From NCBI GenBank assembly GCA_018695965.1, contig JABHQB010000028.1, positions 1 through 5,136 on the forward strand: a stretch of 5,136 nucleotides of DNA, read 5' to 3'. The translations under genes and the position numbers were made by a program. This DNA comes from Flavobacteriales bacterium (GTDB lineage Bacteria > Bacteroidota > Bacteroidia > Flavobacteriales > BACL11). Under the pieces are notes generated by a model. The model searched no databases, was not told the origin of the DNA, and saw nothing but the letters and a program-made list of their open reading frames with translations. Each line of letters begins with the position of its first letter. Within the stretch, counting starts at the first letter, position 1. Shown here one piece after another: positions 1 to 5,136 of this stretch.

Positions 1-657
1 ATGAATTTTGTGCAATCAGCTTTCCAAGATGCAGATATCCTAATTTATATGGTTGAAATTGGAGAAAAAGGATTGAAAGATGAAAAACTTTTTGAAAAAA
101 TAAAAAATACAGATGTTCCAGTTCTTCTACTTATAAATAAGATTGATTTAGTAAAGCAAGAAGAAGTTTCAACTCAGATAGAATTTTGGAACGATAAAGT
201 TCCCAATGCGGAAATATTACCTATTTCTGCACTTAACAAATTTAATATTCAGAAAATTCTAGATAGAATAATAGAACTTCTTCCAGAATGTGAACCATAT
301 TACGATAAAGATGCTATTACAGATAAACCAGAACGATTTTTTGTAGAAGAAAAAATTAGAGAAAAGATATTAAAACACTATAAAAAGGAAATTCCTTATT
401 CCGTTCAAATTGAAGTAGAAGAATTTTTTGAGGAGGAAGATATTATCCGAATAAGAGCTATTATTTATGTTTTAAGAGAAAGCCAAAGGGGAATTATTAT
501 CGGACATAAAGGACAAGGAATTAAAAGAATAGGAACCGAATCTAGAAGAGATTTAGAACGATTTTTAGGAAAGAAAATATTTTTGGAAACTCCAGTAAAA
601 GTAAAAAAGAACTGGAGAAATGACGACAGACAATTAAAACAATTCGGATACGAATAA
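1..657 (+). CDS. era: GTPase Era, C-terminal part (5' end outside window)
   Basis: Era is a GTP-binding protein that binds 16S rRNA near its 3' end through a KH domain and assists 30S subunit maturation. The 218 visible residues begin inside the G domain. The G4 motif NKID is at 46-49 and the G5 motif ISAL at 75-78. The typical Era linker follows at about 100-121 (DAITDKPERFF, then EEKIREKIL). A type II KH domain spans about 125-210, with the GxxG loop GHKG at 168-171 followed by IKRIG. Full-length Era is about 290-300 residues, so roughly 75-80 are missing, including G1-G3 (P-loop and DxPG). The ATG at base 1 is therefore an internal methionine, not the start. The stop codon is one base before der, which implies co-transcription and probably translational coupling. 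The identity is very sure; whether the gene is intact upstream cannot be seen. Confidence 0.95.
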   Translation: MNFVQSAFQDADILIYMVEIGEKGLKDEKLFEKIKNTDVPVLLLINKIDLVKQEEVSTQIEFWNDKVPNAEILPISALNKFNIQKILDRIIELLPECEPYYDKDAITDKPERFFVEEKIREKILKHYKKEIPYSVQIEVEEFFEEEDIIRIRAIIYVLRESQRGIIIGHKGQGIKRIGTESRRDLERFLGKKIFLETPVKVKKNWRNDDRQLKQFGYE

Positions 658-658
658 G

Positions 659-1963
659 ATGAGTAATATAGTAGCAATAGTAGGAAGGCCAAATGTTGGG
701 AAATCTACTCTTTTTAACAGATTAACAGAGAGCAGACAAGCTATTACTGATGAAGTAAGTGGTGTAACTCGTGATCGCCATTATGGAAAATCAGAATGGG
801 GAGGAAAAGAATTTTCAGTAATTGATACAGGAGGATATATAACAGGTTCAGAAGATGTTTTTGAAGGAGAAATAAGGAAACAAGTAGAACTTGCCATTGA
901 TGAAGCAAATGTAATTCTGTTTATAGTAGATGCTAAAGACGGAATAACCGAAATGGATACTGCTGTCGTTCAACTTCTAAGAAAAACAGCAAAGAAAACT
1001 TTAGTTGTTGCAAATAAAACCGATAACTCTACTCTTTTGGAAGAGGCGGTAGAATTCTACAATTTAGGTATGGGAGATTATTTTCCTATTTCATCAATGA
1101 GTGGTAGCGGAACAGGTGATTTGCTTGATGAACTAATTCTTCATTTTGAAGAAGATCCTGATAAAGAAGAGATTAATCTTCCAAAATTCGCAATTGTTGG
1201 AAGACCTAATGTTGGAAAATCTTCTTTTGTAAATGCACTTATCGGAAAGGATCAAAACATTGTTACAGATATAGCTGGGACTACTAGAGACTCCTTAAAT
1301 ACTAGGTTTAATAAATTTGGTTTCGATTTTTATTTGATAGATACTGCTGGAGTTAGGAAAAAGAAAAAAGTTCATGAAAACTTAGAATTTTATTCTGTAA
1401 TGAGAGCTGTTAGAGCTATCGAACATTCGGATGTTTGTATCCTAATGATAGACGCTACAAGAGGATTTGAAACTCAAGACCAAAGAATATTTCATATAGC
1501 TGACAAGAACAAAAAAGGAATTGTTATACTAGTAAATAAGTGGGATTCAATAGAAAAAAACACGGAATCAACTCAACAGTTTGAAGATCAAATATTGAAA
1601 CAAATTTCTCCTTTCAAAGATATCCCTATTTTATTTGTTTCCGTACTAGAAAAACAAAGACTATTAAAAGGTCTGGAAACTGCAATTGAAGTTTACAAAA
1701 ACAGAACTCAAAGAATTACGACATCAGAACTTAATGAAACCATGCTTGCAATTATTGAAAAAAACCCTCCTCCAGCAACAAAAGGGAAGTACATAAAAAT
1801 AAAGTATTGCACAATGTTGCCAACTGCTACTCCTACTTTTGCGTTTTTTGCAAATCTTCCTCAATATATAAAAGAAACCTATAAAAGATTCCTAGAAAAT
1901 AAAATAAGAGAAATTTATGATTTCTCAGGAGTTCCAATTACAATCTACTTCCGTCAGAAATAA
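659..1963 (+). CDS. der: Ribosome biogenesis GTPase Der (EngA)
   Basis: Der is the essential double-GTPase needed for late 50S subunit assembly in the cytoplasm. All 434 residues are present, matching the usual family length. G domain 1 has the P-loop GRPNVGKS at 9-16, DTGG at 56-59, NKTD at 119-122 and the G5-like SSMSG at 145-149. An acidic linker (about 164-173) leads to G domain 2, with GRPNVGKS at 181-188, TTR at 208-210, DTAG at 228-231 followed by VRKKKK, and NKWD at 293-296. The second G5 motif reads SVLEKQR (328-334), where SAL is commoner. The C-terminal KH-like domain covers about 350-434 and ends in FRQK. The ATG at 659 places the P-loop close to the N-terminus, as in other Der proteins. 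It starts one base after the era stop, with no Shine-Dalgarno sequence visible. Era-Der pairing fits a ribosome-assembly operon. Confidence 0.97.
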   Translation: MSNIVAIVGRPNVGKSTLFNRLTESRQAITDEVSGVTRDRHYGKSEWGGKEFSVIDTGGYITGSEDVFEGEIRKQVELAIDEANVILFIVDAKDGITEMDTAVVQLLRKTAKKTLVVANKTDNSTLLEEAVEFYNLGMGDYFPISSMSGSGTGDLLDELILHFEEDPDKEEINLPKFAIVGRPNVGKSSFVNALIGKDQNIVTDIAGTTRDSLNTRFNKFGFDFYLIDTAGVRKKKKVHENLEFYSVMRAVRAIEHSDVCILMIDATRGFETQDQRIFHIADKNKKGIVILVNKWDSIEKNTESTQQFEDQILKQISPFKDIPILFVSVLEKQRLLKGLETAIEVYKNRTQRITTSELNETMLAIIEKNPPPATKGKYIKIKYCTMLPTATPTFAFFANLPQYIKETYKRFLENKIREIYDFSGVPITIYFRQK

Positions 1964-1976
1964 AGAAGACTTTATT
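1959..1976. terminator. Weak bidirectional hairpin between convergent genes
   Basis: A perfect 7-bp inverted repeat, AATAAAG (1959-1965) and CTTTATT (1970-1976), encloses the 4-base loop AAGA. It spans the stop codon of der (1961-1963) in one arm and the stop codon of the convergent minus-strand gene (1972-1974) in the other. The stem has a single G-C pair and neither side has a clean T-run, so it would be a weak intrinsic terminator at best. It is the only candidate in the 8-base gap between the two operons. The repeat itself is seen; its function is inferred. Confidence 0.3.
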
Positions 1977-3072
1977 CGATAATTAATTTCTTGGAGATAT
2001 TTCCCTCTTTTGTATTTAAATGCAGAATATAAATTCCTTTTTCTAAATTTGATAAATCTAATTCAGTAGAATTTACAAAAACAAAATTCATCAGCTCTCT
2101 CCCATTTATATCAGATAAATTAGCAACTACTTCTTCATTACGTTCAGATGTAATAGTGACATTATAAGTAGTTGGAATTGGAAAGATATTAATATAATCA
2201 ATCTCTAACTTATCTAATGAGTTAATAATTGCATCTGTAAGAAAAGAAATACCTGTTTCTAAATTACCAAGTGAATCAAGGAATACTTCAGCTAAGGTAA
2301 ATTTGGTAGATGCATCATTTGAATACCAATGATAGAAGGATTCTGTTTCGGAACCACCTCCAAATGATAATGGATACCAATCAGAATTTAATCCTCCAGC
2401 AGTTGTATCAATACAATATACTGAAATACTTGAAGTGATAGTTCTATCTATTCTAACTCTCAAAGCGTCAAAACTTCCCATTGGAAGAATCATAGTTCCT
2501 TCAGCATCAACATTAAAGGATGTGGTTGACTCCACTTCAATACTTAAAGAATCAGCAACATGCGCAGCTCCAAACGTTAAAAGTGAAGCGGAAAGACCTT
2601 GACTTGTAAGCAGGAAATCAACCATTGGTCCTCCAATTAACGAATCTAAGACAAGTAGTGGCCCTTCTGTACTAGTATAAGAATAAGAAAGAGGTAAAGA
2701 GATAATTGCCATCCCTTGCTGGAAAACAGAATCTCCTATTCCTAACATACTAACACTTGAAGAAGATTTATTACAATATATAAAATCACCATCATCTATT
2801 ATACATAGATTTGCATTAGGATACAAATGATCAAATGGAGTTGTAGTTGGATCAACCACTTCCATCATCCAGCTGTCATTACTTTGCAATGCGGAAAAAT
2901 CCCATGTTTGATTTTGACCAGCACTACCTATATTGACAATAGTATTATCATCATTAGCTAAATAAATAACATCACCAACATCTAAAAGTTCTGCATCTGT
3001 TACAGTAATTTGAGAAATTCCTACGAAACTAATAGTAGAAAATAGGAAGCTTAAGAAATAACTTTTTTTCAT
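1972..3072 (-). CDS. Secreted protein with T9SS type A sorting domain, function unknown
   Basis: This 366-residue protein is predicted to be exported by Sec and then by the type IX secretion system to the cell surface or medium. Residues 1-20 form a signal peptide (MKK, then a hydrophobic stretch ending FVGIS). Cleavage would leave Q21 as N-terminus, as is common in Bacteroidota. The mature part carries GQNQTWDFSAL (about 52-62), a segment I recognise from other Bacteroidota T9SS cargo but cannot tie to an activity. No catalytic motif is apparent. The middle is rich in Ser, Thr and hydrophobic residues, suggesting beta structure, with cysteines at 90, 100 and 220. The sorting domain covers about 291-366: FPIP (297-300, in place of the usual YPNP), DINGR (321-325), LEKGIYIL (343-350) and terminal KKLIIE. 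It is probably the last gene of a three-gene minus-strand operon, 24 bases after the lipoprotein gene. The start is chosen because it gives the signal peptide. Confidence 0.85.
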   Translation of the reverse strand: MKKSYFLSFLFSTISFVGISQITVTDAELLDVGDVIYLANDDNTIVNIGSAGQNQTWDFSALQSNDSWMMEVVDPTTTPFDHLYPNANLCIIDDGDFIYCNKSSSSVSMLGIGDSVFQQGMAIISLPLSYSYTSTEGPLLVLDSLIGGPMVDFLLTSQGLSASLLTFGAAHVADSLSIEVESTTSFNVDAEGTMILPMGSFDALRVRIDRTITSSISVYCIDTTAGGLNSDWYPLSFGGGSETESFYHWYSNDASTKFTLAEVFLDSLGNLETGISFLTDAIINSLDKLEIDYINIFPIPTTYNVTITSERNEEVVANLSDINGRELMNFVFVNSTELDLSNLEKGIYILHLNTKEGNISKKLIIE

Positions 3073-3096
3073 TTTTTTATTTAATTATTTGTTTTA

Positions 3097-3699
3097 TTAT
3101 TCTTCTGTGGTTAAGTGTTCTTCGATATCAGATTCTAGAGATTCTTCATCTTCAATCTCTTCTTCAACTGCAATTACTTCTTCTAATCTAATTAAATCAA
3201 ACTGAGATTTACTTGACATTCGTAATAGATAGTGAAATTGAAGAGTATTTACTTCATTAAGGATATATTTTGTATAGCTATTAGGATTTGTAGTGTCAGC
3301 AGCAATTGTATCTACATTATTAAAACGACCCACGTCAATTGTTGAAGAATTCATCTCTAGTAAAGTGTTATTTAGAGAATGTGGAGCGGAAAGAATAGTT
3401 AGTAATTGCCATTTTTGTGTTGAATCTTTGAGATTCAAGAACAAATAATTTCCCCAAGATTTTACAACAAAATTATCATCAGATATAGTGTAATCAATAC
3501 CATTAAATGTAATGGTGTTATCTGTAATATTTAAAGTATCAGAAGTATAAGGGCTTCTATCCACATTGAATTTACCTTGAAAGTCTTCAGATATATCAGA
3601 TGAATTCTTTGCAAATGATGGCTGCGGACTAGTAAAGAATATATCAGTACAAGAGGTAAATAAAATAACTAAAAGTGTGAATAAGCTTATTTTTTGCAT
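3097..3699 (-). CDS. Putative lipoprotein with acidic C-terminal tail, function unknown
   Basis: I do not recognise a family for this 200-residue protein. The N-terminus is a type II (lipoprotein) signal peptide: MQKISLFTLLVI followed by the lipobox LFTSC, with the lipidated cysteine at 17. It is therefore expected to be membrane-anchored, probably in the outer membrane. CTD after the cysteine is not the lysine/acidic pattern reported as a surface-export signal in some Bacteroidota, so inner-leaflet placement is somewhat more likely. Residues 40-170 look beta-rich, with short repeated Asp/Asn-Thr turns (for example DTLNITDNTITFNG at 54-67) and KSWGNYLFLNLKDS at 80-93. The tail from 173 to 200 has 15 Asp/Glu in 28 residues. 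The gene sits 12 bases after the upstream T9SS cargo gene and 24 bases before the next, so it likely shares their transcript and cellular context. A role in assembling or anchoring the neighbouring cargo would be guesswork. Confidence 0.75.
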   Translation of the reverse strand: MQKISLFTLLVILFTSCTDIFFTSPQPSFAKNSSDISEDFQGKFNVDRSPYTSDTLNITDNTITFNGIDYTISDDNFVVKSWGNYLFLNLKDSTQKWQLLTILSAPHSLNNTLLEMNSSTIDVGRFNNVDTIAADTTNPNSYTKYILNEVNTLQFHYLLRMSSKSQFDLIRLEEVIAVEEEIEDEESLESDIEEHLTTEE

Positions 3700-3711
3700 G
3701 ATTACTGATTA

Positions 3712-4524
3712 TTAGTTAATAATTAATTTATGTTTTTCTAAAGAATTGTTGTCTGAAATTTCTACAATAAAAATTCCTGAACCTATTCTTGATTTATTTA
3801 TTTTGGTATTATTTATTATCTTTTCAGAATAAATTATTTGTCCCAAACTATTATAAATAATTAAATTCATTGGAGAATTTACTTCAATTGTAAAATCTGT
3901 AGTTGTTGGATTCGGATAAATTTCATTTCTAAAATCAATACTTCTTATAGAAGTTGCATCACTTATAAATAAGTCATAAGTTTGAGCTGCAAAAGCGGGC
4001 ACATCCTGTCCCATACCGCCTACTGCACCATAAAGAGGGATGTTTATTGATGGTAATTGAATATTAATTATCATGTTTACAGGAACAGAAAAAGTGCCAG
4101 CAACAGTTGGAGTGCCATTTAATTGGATACATCCATCTGTTGATGAAGGATATTGACAATTAGAAATATCGCACTGATAATTAATTCCATTTGGAAGTCC
4201 TTGTACATCAAAAGTTACATGATTTACATCTAATGTATATACTGTAGGAATTCCAGCTACATTCATAGCAGTAACTGCTGCTGCTGGAAGTAAAAAACCA
4301 ATATCCATTATTGTATCCTCCAAAACTACCAATGTTAATGTTTGACTATAATTAGACCCTAAACTTCCATCTGCAATTCCAACTAATGGAATATTAGGAA
4401 TAGGTAATTCTGGAGGGTAAACTCCTGGTAATCCTAAAAATGTAAACATTGAATTAGGAGTACATTGAGAAAACCCTGTAATCGAAAAGAATAGTAAGCT
4501 GAGTAAAATAAATAATTTCTTCAT
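3712..4524 (-). CDS. Secreted protein with Ig-like segment and T9SS type A sorting domain
   Basis: This 270-residue protein is predicted to be exported by Sec and T9SS. The signal peptide is residues 1-19 (MKKLFILLSLLFF, then SITGFS). Cleavage before Q20 gives an N-terminus QCTPN; the Gln before C21 argues against a lipobox. The middle resembles a putative Ig or cadherin-like fold seen in Bacteroidota cargo: FDVQGLPNGINYQCD (105-119), then SNCQYPSSTDGC (121-132) and a GTPTVAGTFSVPV strand pair (137-149). C118, C123 and C132 could form a disulphide. The sorting domain runs from about 199 to 270, with canonical YPNP at 203-206, NSLGQ at 225-229, GSGIFIVEI at 248-256 and terminal HKLIIN. No enzyme motif is visible, so an adhesive or structural role is possible but unproven. 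It is the first gene of the three-gene minus-strand operon, preceded by a -7-type promoter element. The start gives a clean signal peptide. Confidence 0.87.
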   Translation of the reverse strand: MKKLFILLSLLFFSITGFSQCTPNSMFTFLGLPGVYPPELPIPNIPLVGIADGSLGSNYSQTLTLVVLEDTIMDIGFLLPAAAVTAMNVAGIPTVYTLDVNHVTFDVQGLPNGINYQCDISNCQYPSSTDGCIQLNGTPTVAGTFSVPVNMIINIQLPSINIPLYGAVGGMGQDVPAFAAQTYDLFISDATSIRSIDFRNEIYPNPTTTDFTIEVNSPMNLIIYNSLGQIIYSEKIINNTKINKSRIGSGIFIVEISDNNSLEKHKLIIN

Positions 4525-4546
4525 GAATTAGCTTTTTGACTGTAAG

Positions 4547-4554
4547 CAAACTTA
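4547..4554 (-). promoter_or_regulatory. Bacteroidota-type -7 promoter element
   Basis: Read on the minus strand this is TAAGTTTG, matching the TAnnTTTG -7 consensus of the Bacteroidota primary sigma factor. It lies 22 bases upstream of the ATG at 4524, which would give a leader of only about 16-18 bases. I find no TTG -33 element at the expected spacing, so the call rests on one half-site and position. It would drive the three-gene operon 4524-1972. Confidence 0.4.
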
Positions 4555-4577
4555 CTACTTTTTATTTAAATAGTAAG
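4551..4577. repeat. Inverted repeat upstream of the operon promoter
   Basis: CTTACTA (4551-4557) and TAGTAAG (4571-4577) are perfect 7-bp inverted arms around a 13-base A/T spacer. The left arm overlaps the proposed -7 element, and the right arm falls near where a -33 element would lie. A further GTAAG at 4542-4546 makes a second small palindrome with the left arm. It could be an operator, but in DNA this AT-rich a chance repeat is quite possible. Confidence 0.3.
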
Positions 4578-4643
4578 ATCCATTTTATAGGACGTAAAAT
4601 AGATATATCGCTTATCTGAATATCATAAAACTGATCAAAAAGT

Positions 4644-4721
4644 CTATGTAAAAGAATAAGAAACTAATGTGACAATTAATATACTCAATAAAAAAAGGAT
4701 AAATAAGTTATTATTTTTCAT
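4644..4721 (-). CDS. Possible 25-residue hydrophobic peptide
   Basis: An ATG ORF of 25 codons ends in TAG. The product begins MKNNN, continues with a hydrophobic run (LFILFLLSILIVTLV) and ends SYSFT, so it looks like a single membrane span or a bare signal peptide. It sits alone between a terminator and a promoter on the same strand as both flanking genes. It has no Shine-Dalgarno sequence, though neighbouring genes lack one too. AT-rich spacers readily produce hydrophobic ORFs by chance, because Phe, Leu and Ile codons are T-rich. It could also be the remnant of a decayed secreted-protein gene. Low confidence. Confidence 0.18.
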   Translation of the reverse strand: MKNNNLFILFLLSILIVTLVSYSFT

Positions 4722-4776
4722 AATTCCATGTTTTATGGTTATAACATATAAAACGAAAATAAATAAGATAGGTTAC

Positions 4777-4806
4777 AAAAAAAGCCCGAACATAATGTCC
4801 GGGCTT
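4777..4806 (-). terminator. Intrinsic terminator of the right-edge T9SS gene
   Basis: AAGCCCG (4782-4788) pairs perfectly with CGGGCTT (4800-4806), with an inner ACA/TGT helix across one mismatch. Read on the minus strand, the hairpin is followed by a run of seven T (complement of 4777-4783, partly within the stem). It starts 26 bases after the stop codon at 4833. The stem, with five G-C pairs, stands out in this AT-rich DNA. It separates the right-edge gene's transcript from the operon beginning at 4524. Confidence 0.9.
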
Positions 4807-4832
4807 CTTGATATTAAGATTAACTTAACTTC

Positions 4833-5136
4833 TTATTGAAGGATTAGTTTCTTATTAATTACTCCATTATCTGTAGTAATCTCTAAGAAGTAAACTCCTT
4901 TTGTATAAGTAGATAGATCAACTTGTTTTGTGTACTGTCCAACAAACTTATTCAAGTTTTCAGTGTAAACAACTTCTCCAATTACATTGATGATTCTAAC
5001 GTCAAGATCTTGAACATCTTCTGACGTGAAACTCACGTTAAAGATATCTCTTGATGGGTTAGGATATACATCTAAGTTATTGATTGTTGTTCCACCTTCT
5101 ACTCTAATAGAGCTTGGTTGTGACCAAGTTACTGGA
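4833..5136 (-). CDS. T9SS cargo protein, C-terminal 100 codons only (runs off right edge)
   Basis: The reading frame stays open from the stop at 4833 to the window edge, so this is the end of a larger secreted protein whose N-terminus and function lie outside. A GTG at 5034-5036 would give a 67-residue ORF, but it is inside the sorting domain and is not the start. The visible 100 residues begin PVTWSQPSSIRVEGG, a linker. The T9SS type A sorting domain follows: LDVYPNPS at about 21-28, NVIGEVVY in the middle, then the LSTYTKGVYFLEI strand and terminal KKLILQ. All hallmark positions are canonical, which predicts export by T9SS and removal of this domain at the surface. None of its 9 Ile codons is ATA, whereas 5 of 15 are in the sorting domain of the 3712-4524 gene; AAC and ATC are also frequent. 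This suggests higher expression than its neighbours. It has its own strong terminator. Confidence 0.9.
   Translation of the reverse strand, partial: PVTWSQPSSIRVEGGTTINNLDVYPNPSRDIFNVSFTSEDVQDLDVRIINVIGEVVYTENLNKFVGQYTKQVDLSTYTKGVYFLEITTDNGVINKKLILQ

Larger units (their letters stand above)
4525..4832. other. Intergenic region, 308 bases
   Basis: This spacer separates the truncated T9SS cargo gene from the three-gene operon, both on the minus strand. It holds an intrinsic terminator at its right end and the operon's proposed promoter and inverted repeat at its left end. Between them is a 25-codon hydrophobic ORF of doubtful reality. An imperfect hairpin also lies at 4720-4742 (CCAT/ATGG and ATAA/TTAT arms with a 2-base bulge), with no T-run. 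I see no tRNA, riboswitch, insertion sequence or long repeat. Confidence 0.7.

Noticed and set aside
1..657. A stand-alone short KH protein starting at the ATG at base 1
   Set aside because: The sequence enters in the middle of the Era G domain (before NKID) and aligns with the interior of Era, so the ATG is an internal Met at the window edge.
465..692. 75-codon minus-strand ORF
   Set aside because: It is antisense to the well-supported KH domain of Era. Its composition (Leu, Phe, Ser, Tyr) is what complementing a Lys/Glu/Arg-rich coding strand gives.
3712..4524. Lipoprotein reading of this gene because Cys follows the signal peptide
   Set aside because: The residue before C21 is Gln, which does not fit a lipobox (Ala, Gly or Ser expected), while cleavage before Q20 fits signal peptidase I well.
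4532..4642. Inverted repeat CTTTTTGA (4532-4539) and TCAAAAAG (4635-4642)
   Set aside because: Eight bases, mostly an A/T run, with a 95-base spacer in an AT-rich spacer; expected by chance and not positioned for a known function.
4720..4742. Imperfect hairpin as a second terminator
   Set aside because: The stem is short with a bulge, has only two G-C pairs and no T-run on either side; a strong terminator already lies just upstream on the minus strand.
4833..5036. A 67-residue protein starting at GTG 5036
   Set aside because: The upstream frame is open to the edge and encodes the conserved YPNP start of the sorting domain, so the GTG is an internal valine codon.

Overview
The window is AT-rich chromosomal DNA from a member of the Bacteroidota, most likely of the Flavobacteriales type. 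Three things point there. Several proteins end in type IX secretion system (T9SS) type A sorting domains. Two signal peptides end immediately before a glutamine. The start codons have A/T-rich leaders without a Shine-Dalgarno sequence. The species cannot be named from the sequence alone.

Plus strand, 1-1963: two ribosome-assembly GTPases lie head to tail. The first is the C-terminal three quarters of Era; its G1-G3 motifs lie before the window. One base after its stop codon comes a complete Der (EngA), with two G domains and a C-terminal KH-like domain. They are almost certainly co-transcribed. Era acts on the 30S subunit and 16S rRNA 3' end, and Der acts on 50S assembly.

Minus strand, 4524-1972: a compact probable operon of three cell-envelope or secreted proteins, in transcription order. 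These are a T9SS cargo with an Ig-like cysteine-containing segment (4524-3712), a small lipoprotein with a very acidic C-terminal tail (3699-3097), and a second T9SS cargo of unknown function (3072-1972). Gaps between them are 12 and 24 bases. The operon runs convergently into der, with 8 bases between the two stop codons and a small AT-rich hairpin spanning both. A Bacteroidota-type -7 promoter element (TAnnTTTG) lies just upstream of the first gene.

4525-4832 holds that promoter, a nearby inverted repeat, a doubtful 25-codon hydrophobic ORF and a strong intrinsic terminator. The terminator belongs to the last gene, which enters from the right edge on the minus strand. Only its 100 C-terminal codons are visible, and they form a textbook T9SS type A sorting domain. 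Its codon use suggests higher expression than its neighbours.

I do not see an evident new biological system here. There is no CRISPR array, mobile element, tRNA, rRNA or recognisable defence module. The parts least explained by known families are the three-gene secreted/lipoprotein operon and the small hydrophobic ORF.
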